NCBI RefSeq assembly: GCF_037975245.1
Contig: NC_092567.1
Location: 12,600,876-12,664,875, forward strand
DNA length: 64,000 nucleotides
Direction: 5' to 3'
Source of the DNA: Apostichopus japonicus
Lineage: Eukaryota > Echinodermata > Holothuroidea > Aspidochirotida > Stichopodidae
Shown one piece after another: positions 23,892 through 36,643 of the stretch (position 1 is its first letter; each line of letters starts with the position of its first letter). The notes beneath the pieces are model-generated. The model did not search any database. It had not been told where the DNA came from and saw nothing but the letters and a program-made list of their open reading frames with translations. The translations under genes were made by a program, and so were the position numbers.

Positions 23892-26800
23892 TTACTCCGG
23901 GAGCATCTGTCGTCTCCTTGCTGCCCTCTGATGGTCAAATCTAGATTCCATTTCTTCTAGCACCTTGGGTGTGTACCTGACCACCAGCTTGACCTTGTCC
24001 GAAGCAGACTTAAGCAAGTCCACAGCTTTCTCATGTTGCTCTCCCTCAACAGACTGAAAAGAAGAAGATATACAACTATTGTATTATTATTAAGAATTAA
24101 TAATTAATATATTAATATTAATTAATTATTAATAATGGATGAACTAACACACAGACTGAAAGGAAGAAGATATACAACTATTGTATTATTAATTAATAAT
24201 TAATACATTAATATTAATTAATTATTAATAACGGATGGATTAACACAGCTATTTGGAAACTGTGCTTGTAATTAATTCATCTTCACAGCAGCATTTGTTT
24301 ATAGTTTATTCAGCAAGGTTTCCAAAATTTTATTTGACTGTCTGAAATGAAAATTGATTAGTCCAGCTAAATGATATACATTGGTACAGGACTATAGAAT
24401 AAAACAGAAGAGAAAACAATATCAAAGTCAACTCAAAAAGTGCCTTCAACGGCAATTCAAACAAATTCCACTAAACTATCAGACTAATGTAGAGCAAGTG
24501 AGATAAATTTGTCCAAGAATAACAAGAGATCTAGAACAGAGAGATTTTTTATTTGTAGCACTCCCTTGTGGGCATCAACCAATTAATACACTGGTACGGA
24601 AATTTACGATATAAAAGTATTATTCCAAGATGCTTCAATATCCAGAAAGAACAATCTGCCTAGGTGAAATATAGACACACATTTTGAACTAACAATCAGC
24701 CCTGCCACCAACCACCGATGTAATAATTGTTATTAATGAATGAGAGTGACATGGCATTGTTTATTCAGGGTAAAATATTCCACAACCTATTTTTGAAATG
24801 TTTGATCCTCTTTATGAGCATGACTGGTTCTTCACTTACTCAATCACATATGTCCGAACCGGACTGACTAGACATTAACGTGTGACCAGTCATTATGTCA
24901 GTCAGTATCACTGAATATGCAAGGAGTATAAGAAATACAAGGCAGGCTTCATCGAGGGTCATCTGCTATTAATATTCAGAAGTATTACTGCATAGAATAG
25001 TCATTCATTTGGCAACTAGGTAGGCCTGTGATACATACCACTCCATTCACTGACAGTAACTGGTCACCCCTCTTCAGCCCTCCATGTCGATGTGCCACCC
25101 CTCCTGGAATGATTCTTGAGATGTATATGGGTGAATTCTGTTCTCTGCCCCCCATCACATTGAAACCTAGTCCTTCATCTGTTTTTGGTAGTTCTACCAC
25201 CCGAGGATGGGCGTGTCCCTCGCTGGCTGCAAATGCTGCCACAGTTGCCTGAAAGAAACAAACCAGCCTAAAATGGTAGAAACTGCTGTACATGATAACT
25301 TCCTTGTGGGGGAACTGAGTGAATAAAACTACTAAACTAGTTACCAAAGGATATCCTTACTATGAATATGGTGAGTGAGAGTGCCTTTGTTTCAGTTTGA
25401 GGATATTAATTAATACTGATGTCAAATTGAATATCATCAAACCATCATAATGCTGAAGTCAAACAGAAACAACTTTCCAAAATATCTGCAAACTGACAAC
25501 ATTTTTTCAGAACCAGAAGATATTCTTTAAAGAAAACTGAAAAGCAGAACTGCATTGAGGTTTCAAATTTCAATGACGTAATTAGCATAAGATTTTTTGT
25601 AATTTCCACTTGTGACATCTATTGACTACAAATGACTTCTTACATGCACAACACAAAATAACATAATTTTAGCCATTATAAGTCTTCCCATTCATAGGAA
25701 CCATCAAATGTCCTTTCTTGCCATATCATGATTTCCACATTTTGACCTCATATGACCGTTGCCCTCCACTAAACACAAGGAGCTAAATAAACTCACTATC
25801 AGGCATCAAAATACAAACCTGTGACTCAACCAAGTTTCCCTTCATGAGATACCACATGTAGGTTTTCAGTTTTGACTTCTCCTGAACTCTTACTGTACGT
25901 GGGCTATCCATTCACAACGTATGAGATAGACCCAAGTTACCCTTCTTAAGATATTGTGTACACAAGTTTTCAAATTAATCCCAAGGGCAAAATCTGCATT
26001 TCCCACCCTCTATCACAAACAGTACCGTGAGTCCCATGCCGTTACAGGATAATATGTCAATTTGACTTTTCACAAAAGTTAGAGAAATCATATATTACCT
26101 TTGCAGTTGCACTTGCCCGGACCTCTGCATCTCCACTAATGTCTACAGTTTCATAGACATGTTCGTAGACCTCTCGAACTGCGTTGAAGAAATCACTCTC
26201 AAGGATCTTCTGTAGCGCAGCAAGTTTTTGGGCAGGAAGTTTTGGATCTGAAAGAAACAAAGGCACACCACAGGTATATTGACTGATTGCAACAAGAACA
26301 TAATCTGCTGCATTACACAACAAACCAGCATATCAAGGTTAGTAAAGTACAGTACAGTAAGGATATAATCACAAATTAAAAATAGTTCCATTCATTGTTC
26401 AAATGAGACAAAGAAACAAAAGCTTTGACGCTGGTGTCAATTGGTGAACATTGTTAGCAGTTAATGTATTCCTGAAAGTGGTCATTATACTTTACTGAGT
26501 CAATGCAATATTGCATGCAAATGAAAGGAACTGTCCAAACTTAGCTTGACACATCCTCTCATATGACTAAAATCTTCTGGTCTATGCATGAGACACTGTT
26601 TCATAGCTTCATTGAACACAAAAACCATATATATATTCAGTTTCTCTACAAGAAACTACTTATTCAACAAGGCTAAAGCAGAGGATGAATATATAAATCA
26701 GGATATAAATTGAAGACAAAGCCGAACATGACGGCAAATAAAAGGGAGCTCTGCTTTCAGTTTCCATACTGTACCTCTTCTTGCCTCAATGGGAAAGTAA

Positions 26801-29187
26801 TGGGAATGTCCATTGTCAAAATGTTTGTGTGTTTTAATTTGCATTACAATATTGTTTCATGTACACATGTTAACACAATTACGAACCAGAGAGTAATTAA
26901 GTCTTCAGTGTCTCTGGTTGCTATTTTTGAAGGTTTGATTGAACAAGCTCAAGAAAATTAAGAACCTTAACTTAATACACAGTCTGATATTGAAATGTCT
27001 CTCTACGAAATGTAAAAAATAGCCATGGCAGTTGGACAGTACTTACTTTGTTGCAAGTTCTGTAATAACTCTACAGCTCTGCCAACATCTGTATTGCAAA
27101 AGAGAAAAAGAACCTTAGTTGAACGTTGGCAGTACATAATATGAGCAAGACACTGGTCAAGTGGTTGACAAACATAAAACAGATTTTGAATGTGTAAAGA
27201 ATGCCTTGATCTAAGAACAGCTGTAGTTGGGGGTTAACCTGTTCTAGCAGCCTTTTTTTTATCCTTTGCAATCTCTCCAAATAGAAGAGAATTGCACTAA
27301 TCAAGCCTATTCGAGATTAAAGCATAATTAAGTTTCCCCACCTGCCTAATATGAAACATTGTGGACTTACATAGTTTTATATGTGGTTAACTTGCTGATC
27401 CATGATACTGTAGCAAGGTGAGTGTCCATACTGTATAAACACCAAGATTGTGGACTACCGGAACAGAGTTTATGACCTTGTCACCAATTCTTAAAGAAAG
27501 CTGATTTGATCTGGGCAATATATATCATTAGATATACTTTGAAAAACAATTACCTCAATTTTTCATCGTTTAACTTAAGGTAGTTATTTGACATCCATAG
27601 CATGACTTCCTTAATGCGTGACTCCATCTTAGATGCAGCTAATTTGAGATCTTTTGGATCAAAGGCAACATAAAGTTGTATATCATCAGCATAAAATATA
27701 TAGGTAATTATCATAAGAACTGTTTCCTAGCAAAGAGATATATAGAGAAAAGGACTAAGAATTGACACTTGAGGTAATGTACCCCATGGTGGAGATCATG
27801 AGTATTATACCTATTGCGTGACACTTGGATAAATTGTGATAGACTTTCCAGGTAGGATCTACACCAACTCAAAGCGACTCCGGAGAAGCTGGAATAAACC
27901 CTTAATTTATAATGTAGAATACTATGGTCTACCATGTCGAAAGCTGCAGACAAATCTAGTAAAAACAATAGTACACACTTTCTGTTGTCAATTGCATCTA
28001 GAGGATATAATTTTGAAAGTTAGTAGAACTGTCTCTGTGCTAAAACCTGAACGGTATGCAGACTGGAATGGATCAAGGCAGTTAGTATTGTCAATATGTG
28101 CTGCAACTTTATCAAGAACAGCCCCTTCTTATCCTTAGATACTAAGGGGTAAGTTAGACACTGACCGTCTTAATTACTCAAGTCATTAACATCTTGTTTT
28201 TCTTTTTTAGAACTGGTATTACAACTGCTTGTTTGCATGGGCTAGGAAAAACACCACTAGCCAGGGACCTATTGACAATTGAATCATAAGAGAGACATCA
28301 TTTCAGATTTACAATCCTTAACCAGGCATGTTGATACAGGGTCAAGACAACAATGCTTAGATGAAAGTCCGAAAGTATTTTCACCACCTCGTCTGTAGAA
28401 AGTTAACGTCCTGCCAACAAGAAGCACATCCTTCAATTACCACCCTCTGTTTCCTACTGTAGTATTACCAAGCCAATTCTTGATCCAAGACAGTAAATTA
28501 CCCATTGACACCCATACTCTTTTTCCATAGCCACTTATGAATCCAAGTTAACATGTTACCACCTACAGTATACCCAGTCCATTTAACTAGAGCAAATCTG
28601 CTGATGGGGTTATCATCAAAATCCTTTTGAAAATCCAAGATGATGGCATACAAGCTAGGCTATAGATTTTGAGAACCAAAGTTTAGCTAGCCTAGGTCTT
28701 GAGTTATGGTCTAACATAATTAATAACATTAACAACTTCAAGAATGTTTCACAATGTTTCTCATTATGTTGTCGGGTTGGTATGGGTCAATCAATGAGAC
28801 TTGCCTTTTGGTTAATATTATACGAATTTACAATATCTTTGGTAATGCCAGTTCTTTTATATGTCATCAAGGGCGTATGGTATTACAATACATTATTACT
28901 GGTAGTACTGACATAAGCAGTGGTCTAACGTTAACATTCGTTGCGAGACCAGTAACACCTACATTGTAATTATTACCGTTAGTGTTATGTTAGCCCTAGC
29001 CTACACTAATCGTAGTTACAGTAGGCTAGGCCTACCGACACTATAGATCGTGCGTCCTTCTACAAATCAACCTTACTAAATGTGTGAAACTCTACTACAA
29101 TTCATTGATAAATGAAGTACAACACCCTAAACAAGTCAAATAAATTTCCTTGCCTCGGCTCAGAGTCAATTCGCTCGTAGCAGCCAT
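23892..29187 (-). CDS. LIN7: LIN7 (Veli/MALS) polarity scaffold, 5 coding exons, 198 aa
   Basis: Coding exons: 29154-29187, 27047-27088, 26099-26247, 25039-25248 and 23892-24053. The start AAGATGG is in strong context. The L27 domain (about residues 12-64) reads [12 protein letters not shown], then [17 protein letters not shown], then [20 protein letters not shown]. The PDZ domain (about 93-175) has the carboxylate-binding GLGF at 101-104, then [20 protein letters not shown] and [19 protein letters not shown]. Length and sequence agree with vertebrate LIN7 (197 aa for LIN7C). LIN7 pairs by L27 with CASK/LIN2 and MPP proteins and binds receptor C-termini by PDZ at epithelial junctions and synapses. 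Intron 1 uses a GC donor (CGAG|GCAAGG) with a normal AG acceptor; the others are GT-AG. A tandem duplication copies the last acceptor (24050-24240). Intron 1 holds a LINE remnant. Confidence 0.96.
24050..24240. repeat. Tandem duplication (~105 bp) carrying the LIN7 last-exon acceptor
   Basis: CAGACTGAAA(A/G)GAAGAAGATATAC occurs at about 24050 and again at about 24155, each followed by a palindromic AT tract (TTAATAATTAATA..). On the gene strand each copy contains TTTCAG|TCTG, so a decoy acceptor lies about 105 bases upstream of the real one. Confidence 0.8.
27540..28290 (-). mobile_element. CR1/L2-like LINE reverse transcriptase remnant in LIN7 intron 1
   Basis: On the minus strand, from high to low coordinate, the translation shows [20 protein letters not shown], then [18 protein letters not shown], then [16 protein letters not shown], then the catalytic block FYADDIQLY (about 27690) followed by [13 protein letters not shown]. 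These are the ordered RT motifs of CR1/L2-type non-LTR elements. Frameshifts and stops between blocks mean it is inactive. It lies in the same orientation as LIN7. Confidence 0.85.
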
Positions 29188-29694
29188 CTTGGACCTGGCT
29201 TAATTCAAGACAGGATATTTAGTGTCATAGGTGATTTAAACTTAGGGATGAAGAAAAATGCTATCGAAACCAAAATACACAAGAGAATATTTTTATCAAG
29301 TAATTTGAACTAAAATATTTTTAAAATGAAATCCATTTCTCAAAAGTAAAATAATAGAGAATTTTGTCTCGTGCAACGTATCTATTTGATCTATAATAAT
29401 TAAGTCACCCTAAGTGTAACTTGGTATGGTCTGCCTTTTGGCAGAACGAAACTGCTGGTTGCTTTTTGTAACTTTGCATATGATTGCACCATCGTCTTTT
29501 CAAATAGCAGATTATGGTATCACACCCCACCACACGTCCGTACCAAATCGCGATCAAGTCAGTCCCGAATTCATGCAGCCGGTCCGTTTCCATAAACGTT
29601 TGATTAAGGAAACCAAACTAAGCAACAAATTAACTGTTCTATGGTTTCTACTTACGTCTACACTTCCAAGATCAAATTAAGTACTAATAAATAC
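29188..29694. other. LIN7 upstream region
   Basis: Non-coding AT-rich DNA immediately 5' of LIN7; the promoter presumably lies here, but I see no TATA box at a fitting position. The stretch 29651-29694 is one copy of the 44-bp direct repeat bounding the next element. Confidence 0.35.
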
Positions 29695-30659
29695 CACTGG
29701 CGGATCCAAGGGGGGGGGGGGGGGGCAAGGGGGGCCATGCCCCCCGCAAAGGTGAGCCAAAAAGTGTTTACGAACATCCGCTAAATCATATGATTGGAAA
29801 TTAAACAATCGAGAGGAATAGCAGTGGTAGACTAGTCTAAACCTTTTCGTTTTCTGGTTTAAAATTAATTGCAGAGCTCCCAACTGACCCGCAATTCGCG
29901 GGAATTAGACCCGCATTCTAACACCCAAACCCGCTGACCCGCACAAGCGTCCGAAAAACCCGCATTGTAATTGTCAAGTATACATAAAACTAGAGCACCA
30001 ATGGTGCAGAAGCTCATACGTCTTCGAGCTTAAAAATGTTGGGCCCACAAAACTTTATGGCCCACCAAATTTCAGGCCATTTTTCAGATTCCACCAATTT
30101 TGGGCCCATGAGGGATAACACCCCCCCCCCCTCTCCGTTAGCAGAATCCTGGCCACACCACTGGCTATAATTCCTATTTTCCCCCTTTAAATCCTATTTT
30201 ACCCACTCTCTCAAACAATACCACTGACCTACCCTATTAAACTTTCTCCCCTCTACCTGAGCAGACCTGAAGCACTCCTTGCCAAAATTTTGGCTGGCTG
30301 CCTACATACCTCAGGCTCAAAGACTTCTAAGAATCGGCAAGTGCTGATTGGCTATAGGGCTCTTATGCTTAGAGTTCAACAGTTAATAACAACTCCCAGT
30401 CCTGCTTTAATTCCACTAACAGCCTCTGCGGAGCTTAACCACAAATGTAAACAAACACTGCAGAGACTGGGAGACAAATTAAAGGAGCTTTGGCAAAAGG
30501 TGAAGGCTCAGATTTTTTTTAAACAATGGGGATTAATTGTAATTAATTAACTTTTGACCAAAAATTATTAAGCATCAACTTATTCATACACAATCCAACA
30601 ATCATCAGTTCAACTTTGAATATGATCCATCAAAATCTTGAGGAGATTGAGATATTTGA

Positions 30660-31001
30660 AAATATTATAAAGAATGACCCCCGATGACCCCCTAAATGAC
30701 CTTTGACCTCAATTTTCCGAACACCCCTCGTAACTCTCATCCCGAGGAACGTTGTGACCAAGTTTCATTATAACTGGCCATACACTGTACAAACAGGAGC
30801 AATTTGAAAATATAGGGCAGCGGCCCGTTCCACAAAAGACCCCTAGTTGATCTTTGATCTCAAATTCATGAACACCCTGAAGGTAAAACATCCATAGTAC
30901 TATCGTGACAAACCCTCAACATTGTACCATGGAATCTGTAGGAGAAGAAACATTTTGCGTATTTCCACAAAATGGCCCATTACGGCCCACAGGTAACCTT
31001 T
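30660..31001. repeat. Left part of an interspersed repeat split by a later insertion
   Basis: It contains TGACCTTTGACCTCAATTTT and GACCAAGTTTCATTATAACT. The text resumes after the inserted element at 32798 with CCTTTGACCAAAAATTTCGG and TGTCCAAGTTTCATGAAATT. The join across the insertion is inferred from the shared CCTTT at both edges. Confidence 0.45.
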
Positions 31002-32797
31002 CAGGCGCGTATCCAGGGGGCGTTGGGGGCGCCCCCCGGGTGAGAAAAAGAGGAGAGAAAAAAAGAGAAGAAAAAGGAAAAAAGAGGGGGAAAAAAAGAG
31101 GAGGAGGAGAGGAAGGAAGGGAAAAGAAAAAGAAGAAAGAGAGAAAAAGGAGAAAAGGAGGGAGAAGAAGAAAACGCCAAGACAACGGGAAGAGAAAGAG
31201 GAACAGTGACATCATTACGGCGCTGATCCCTATATACACAGGGTAGCCAATGACGGATCAAGGATTTCGGAAGGAGCGTGTGCTCCTCCATTTTTGACGT
31301 TTCCATTTTCCCTCTCTCATTAATGATCTATATATACTATATATGGTCTATCATAACGCGTGTATGTGTATATACGCCTTAAACAATTGAAGAATTGTGC
31401 TATGAAACCAACTGTGGCTGGTCTCGAACTCGACCGTGTCGTCGGGAGCATGACGCATTTCGGGAAGGGGCGGCCGCCCCTTCAGCATGTTTCTTTATGA
31501 TATCGCTAGTAATTTCAAAATAGAAATGCTTAGATGCAACTTACAGGGCCTGGGAAGTGTCATTTCCAGCGATCTGGGAGGCATTTTAGGCAAAAATTTG
31601 CTTGTACGCTTCGCGCCAACGAATGGTCCTGGGTAGTGCTATTTCCAGCGATCTTGGAGGCATTTTCGGGCAAAATTTTCTTGTACGCTTCGCTCCAACT
31701 CATGGTGGAGCTACGCTTAGATAATTTGCATACAGGCTTCGCTCCTCCCTTGGCAAATGATTCGCTACGCGCCTGTTCGAATTTCTAAAGCAAACAGTAG
31801 ATATCACATCATATCAGTGAGCATGAAAATGGCGTTCCAGGATGAACAGCCTCAAAACTGCCCGACTTGCCCGAAAAAAATAACCAAAAATTTTCGCGCG
31901 CTCCGCATGCCAATATCATATAAGTAAGCATCGGTTATTACATCGCATGCCATCGTGTACGGTTCATGAAAGTTGCGCAGTATACCGCGGGATGCTAATG
32001 TAAACAACGAAATGTCTTATGCAGATGGAGAAAAAGCATGGAAGTCCAATCATGTCAAAACTCTCTTTCACAGTAGTAATGACGAATTAGGGGCTGCAGC
32101 CTCCCCCCCCCCCCCAGCCTCCTACGCCTATGTGTATATTGTTCGGTTTCGGAAATATCTGCTATATTTTCATTTCCTTCAACCAAGTTTTATAATAGCC
32201 GTTATAAGAAGTTTTAATATTTCTACACCAATAAATTAACTGTGTCTGAATTTTCGAAAATTCCTTCACCAACATTCTTCATCATACTTCCCTCTACTCG
32301 TGCAATTATTGACCGTTCTGTTATGGGTTCAAGGAGGTTTTTCTATATTGCTTGTCCATAGATGAATTTTTTTGCAACATTATGGGTATGTTTTGAAGTG
32401 AGTTTATTCACGAGAAATGTGAATTTTCAAATTCTGAACAAATAATGGGCTTAAAACCTTGAAAAGTGGGGCTGACGGGTATTGTGGGCCGCGACGTAGA
32501 ATCACCTGCAAAAGCAATGATCCACAGGACATGCGATGAGGTCGAACATGATTTGTGACTGGTGACAATCTTCAAAAAGGTTATGGATGGAAAAAAAACT
32601 ATTGGGAAATACTTGATTATCAGGCAAAAAGTGTACATCTGGTTGGTCATTTTCAAGCCCGAGAAATGCCATTTCCGGTGATCTGGGGGGTATCAAAACC
32701 AGAAATTTTCTTGTACGCTGCGCGCCAACCGATGGTGGCGCTCCGCTTAGATAGTAATTCGCGCCCCCCGGGTTAGAAAATCCTGGATACGCACCTG
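31002..32797. mobile_element. hAT-like element, 1796 bp, inverted ends CAGGYGCGTATCCAGG
   Basis: The left end is CAGGCGCGTATCCAGG and the right end is the inverse of CAGGTGCGTATCCAGG, 15/16 identical. The flanking direct repeat is only CCTTT (30997-31001 and 32798-32802), shorter than the 8 bp usual for hAT. The inside holds a polypurine tract, copies of the internal module at about 31545-31730 and 32660-32755, and a second G/C-run end near 32135. No transposase frame is present. Confidence 0.65.
31040..31180 (+). repeat. Polypurine tract, about 140 nt
   Basis: Almost uninterrupted A/G sequence (GAGAAAAAGAGGAGAGAAAA..). Open frames in it are compositional artefacts. Confidence 0.85.
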
Positions 32798-33713
32798 CCT
32801 TTGACCAAAAATTTCGGACCATCCCTGATGGCCCTATGCCCAATGGTCCTTGTGTCCAAGTTTCATGAAATTCCATCAAACACTGTGTGAGTGGGAGGAG
32901 TTTTACCAATTGTTGACGGATAGAGTGATAGACGCTGCACTGTAACAATAGCTCACACCAGCATTCTGGTATGAGCTAAAGATTTGCATCAAATTTTGAC
33001 TTAGCAACCATCATTTCTTTAGCATTTAGCATAATAGAGTATAAAACCTCCTTTACAGCATCATTTGAACCTCAAATTAGCCTATATTTCTTTTCATTGG
33101 GGCGAGCAGCGAACATTTTCATGCCACGGGAAAGAATGAATTATCACCTACTATTCAATTTATTGATGTTACACACAAAAAAATGCATATTTCTCAGAAA
33201 ATTTTGGGTGACAAAAGCCTTTCTAAGTGCCACCATTTTACATGTAGGCATCACCAGGATTCCAAAAAAATTCAAAAAGGGGAGGGGGACACCCCCTCCC
33301 CTTATACCCCTCCCCCAGGACGGCGATTCGTGGCATGGACCAGCATTTGCCTTCTCAAGAGTTGGGAGCTAATGTAAATGTATGAGCATGAGGATTTACA
33401 GTTTAACACCATTTTGCAGTTACAGGCTGGTTGTAAGAAATCTATAACCTATGAGAAATAAAATTTCTTGAGAAAGATGATCCCAACTTTGTTTTATAAA
33501 TATTTTAGAAAATTACACCTGGGAAACATTTTTTTTTAGAAGTAAATTAACATCACCATTGTACACTTTTGTCGCACCAAAATGCATCTGAGGGCATTCA
33601 GCAATAGAAAATTGTCCAAAGGGGAGGGGCACCCCCTCCCCTTAGACCCCTCCCCCATATCACTCTAATGCCACTTTGGCCCCTCCCAAACAAAGGTCCT
33701 GGATCCGCCAGTG

Positions 33714-36643
33714 CTTACGACTACACTTCCAAGCTCAAATTAAGTACTAATAAAATACACGATCTTCCGGAGTCGCCGCCACTGGATCCGCAACGGGGCT
33801 TTGAAATACAATCCACTTTAAAATCGCTACAGCTTTAAAATCGCTACACAGAAGAACAAGAAATCGATGCAAACGCTGCAGCTGAAGTCCCACATATTCT
33901 CTCCAGGGCTTCGAACACTTTCCAGATAAATATAACAGCAATACTGACTGACCGTCTCCTCATTTTAATGGCGATATCGCTCTCGTGCCATATTTTAAGT
34001 GTAAATCTCTCACCAACTTTGATTTCCTTTCTTAAATTGCGATCAGAAATGGGTTGTGCGTATGTTTTTACCAGCGTTATGAACGTGGAGAATAAACGTA
34101 TGAATGCTAGCGCTGTATTTCCCTGATGCTTTTGTGTTCTGTAGCTCTAATATTAATGTGACAATTTTTTTAATGGATCCTACATTATTGCAAAGGAGAC
34201 GTGTAAAACCCAAAGATATTAATTTTGATATCGTTATCCCTATTTTCGCTAATTTATACCAATTTTTTTTTTTGGCCGAACTACTAACAACAAATTATAT
34301 GTTGAATAAGTGTGTGATAAATACTTGCATATTAATGATTCTCTTTACATATTAATTATGTTGACGATCACAGTTAAGGAGTTCACTGTTGACCACTCGA
34401 ACAGCCAGGGGTAGGAGCCGGGTGCACGTGCGCCCCCCCCACACTTTTTTCCAAAATAGCAAATGTGCCCTACTGGCAAATAAAATGTGCCCCTTTGATG
34501 AACTTGGAACTGCCTTTTGGATATCTTGAGCCTTTGTTAATTTTAATATTTTATTTTTAGTCTGTACATGCTATTTTTAAGATGGCATCCCATATCTTTT
34601 TTTGTGTAGTACGGTAAACAATAAACAATCTCAATACATAGTATTGTTAGCAAATACTAACATATCATATATATTCAAGTGAGCCATAGTTGCCATTTTT
34701 TGCAACTTCAAAACAATGTTGAAGAATTTGCAACTAGTTAGGTTATACTGTACATAAACGTTTTCAGTTCATTAATGAAGGGTGGGGGGGGGGGGATACT
34801 GTGCACATGTGAAAAGATCTTTATTGAAATATTGTCTTCATAAGTATCCTAATGAAATTCAGACACCAGAAACTTGAAAACACATAATTCTTAAAATAAG
34901 ATACAACGTAAATATATTCTGGAGGTAGGGAGATGCCACTTCAACATTTCTTCATCACAAAACTTTATTTGCAAAATTTACTTTTAGAAAAATCAAAATG
35001 TACATTTAATACCTAAAAAAATAGGCACATAGTTTCTGTCTTTAGGGATGACCTAATTTGGCAAAGAAAGTTTTGCTTTTGGTGAACAACAAAAGAGTAA
35101 ATCACATGGAACATATTTCAGTAACATGATGGCTAGATGGTACAAAATGTTACAGATTTAAAGACAACTGGGTTGGGAGATACAATCAGCAGAATACTTC
35201 ATCAGGACTAAAAAGCTAAAGAATTACAAACAGCAAATGCCAAATTAAGGTACATAATATAATGACAGGTATTGAATAATAATAGTTGTACAAACCGGTT
35301 TACAGTAGACATGAGGCCACCCAAGCCTTCATTATAATCACACCAAAGTTAAAAATAAAAATGCTTATATGTAGAGACACATTTACGATGCATCAAGGTA
35401 ACCATGGTTACCCATCAGTCTTGCGTAATACTTATGATTTTAATACAGATCAAACTTGTGTTAAAAATAGAAATTAGATTCAGAGTTACATCTGAAATTA
35501 GGATATCCATCTTTCATCTGATCCTAGTATAAAGAGGCCCAAAGTAGCCTGAATACTTCCTGGTTAAACATCGATATTCATTGATCAGTGGGTCAATTTC
35601 ACGACAAATATAGATACCACTGTATGGTAATACATTCTTAAATCTAAATATTTTAATCTATGGTTAATACTTCATCCATGAAGGAAATATCTATACATTA
35701 TGGGTTTCATCAGAAGGTCAAATAAAATGTAAACTTTATTTACTAAACCAACAAACAAAAACAAATAAATTTTAAATAATAAAAGCACCAGATAAACTTT
35801 GTAGCATAGTTGACTGCTATTCTACCAGGCATCTATAAAAAAAATAATAAAAAAGCTTCCTAAATATGATACAAATTCCTCAGCAGTTCTTAGTGAAACT
35901 ACTAGAATATATAGTAAAAATAGCAGTGAACATTTAAATTAAATTTAAAAGAAAACAAAACATAGTGAACAGTAGGACTGGGAAGATTAATATTTGTCAT
36001 TATCTTTCTTTTATATAATAAATTACATTGGTCCATTGATGTATTTAAACAAGGTTGCTCTCAACTAGACTTGACCTTGTGTCACCTGAACAATAACAAC
36101 AACACTAGTGCTTCAATGATTGGATAACATTACTACCATTGAAGGTAATTTAGGCTAAGATATCACTGTCTATTGATCTCTCATTCAGCAACTAAGAGTG
36201 AAAAGAAAGAACCAAGATGACCACAAACCACTTTTTACTGTTAATGATATCTAATGAAAATGGACAGGATGATAATTAATAACCTACAACACTGAGGAAG
36301 AAAGCAACAGAAATATCAACTCAGATTCTCATATTTTCTTTGTAACATGAATAATATCTATTAATCTTACTCTATATTTGCAGATATATATGTCTGTCAT
36401 GGTAACCTGAGCTCAAGGTACATGCACCACTCTCTGTTACATTACTCTAATATCATAAAAACAATTGTAAGACATCATGGCTGCCATACTTACCAGTATG
36501 ACAACCAGCTTAACAAGTTTCACAATGTTTACAAAATAAACAGCTGAACGGATGCAGTCCAGCTACAGTGGCCTTGTATCGGGACAGTGAACATGGGACA
36601 TGTCCAGTACATAACCACCATATAACTTGAACAGATATTAGAC
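33714..36643. other. Intergenic DNA between LIN7 upstream repeats and the 39-bp array
   Basis: It starts with the right 45-bp direct repeat. A hAT-like fragment with GTGCACGTGCGCCCCCCCCA is at about 34405-34500. A G run is at about 34783-34795. From 34800 to 36600 there is plain AT-rich DNA in which I see no gene. Confidence 0.4.

Larger units (their letters stand above)
29695..33713. mobile_element. Composite 4-kb insertion bounded by CACTGGCGGATCC ends and 44-bp direct repeats
   Basis: The left end reads CACTGGCGGATCCAAGG and the right end GGATCCGCCAGTG, an inverted repeat of 13 bp. Exactly abutting outside are two direct copies of a 44/45-bp sequence (29651-29694 and 33714-33758; start CTTACG, end AATAC). 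The interior is a patchwork of G/C-run elements, a nested element (31002-32797) and repeat debris. No transposase is visible. Confidence 0.6.

Noticed and set aside
30905-31306. Lys/Arg/Glu-rich and Phe/Ser/Leu-rich open frames
   Set aside because: Both strands of a polypurine tract inside a mobile element.
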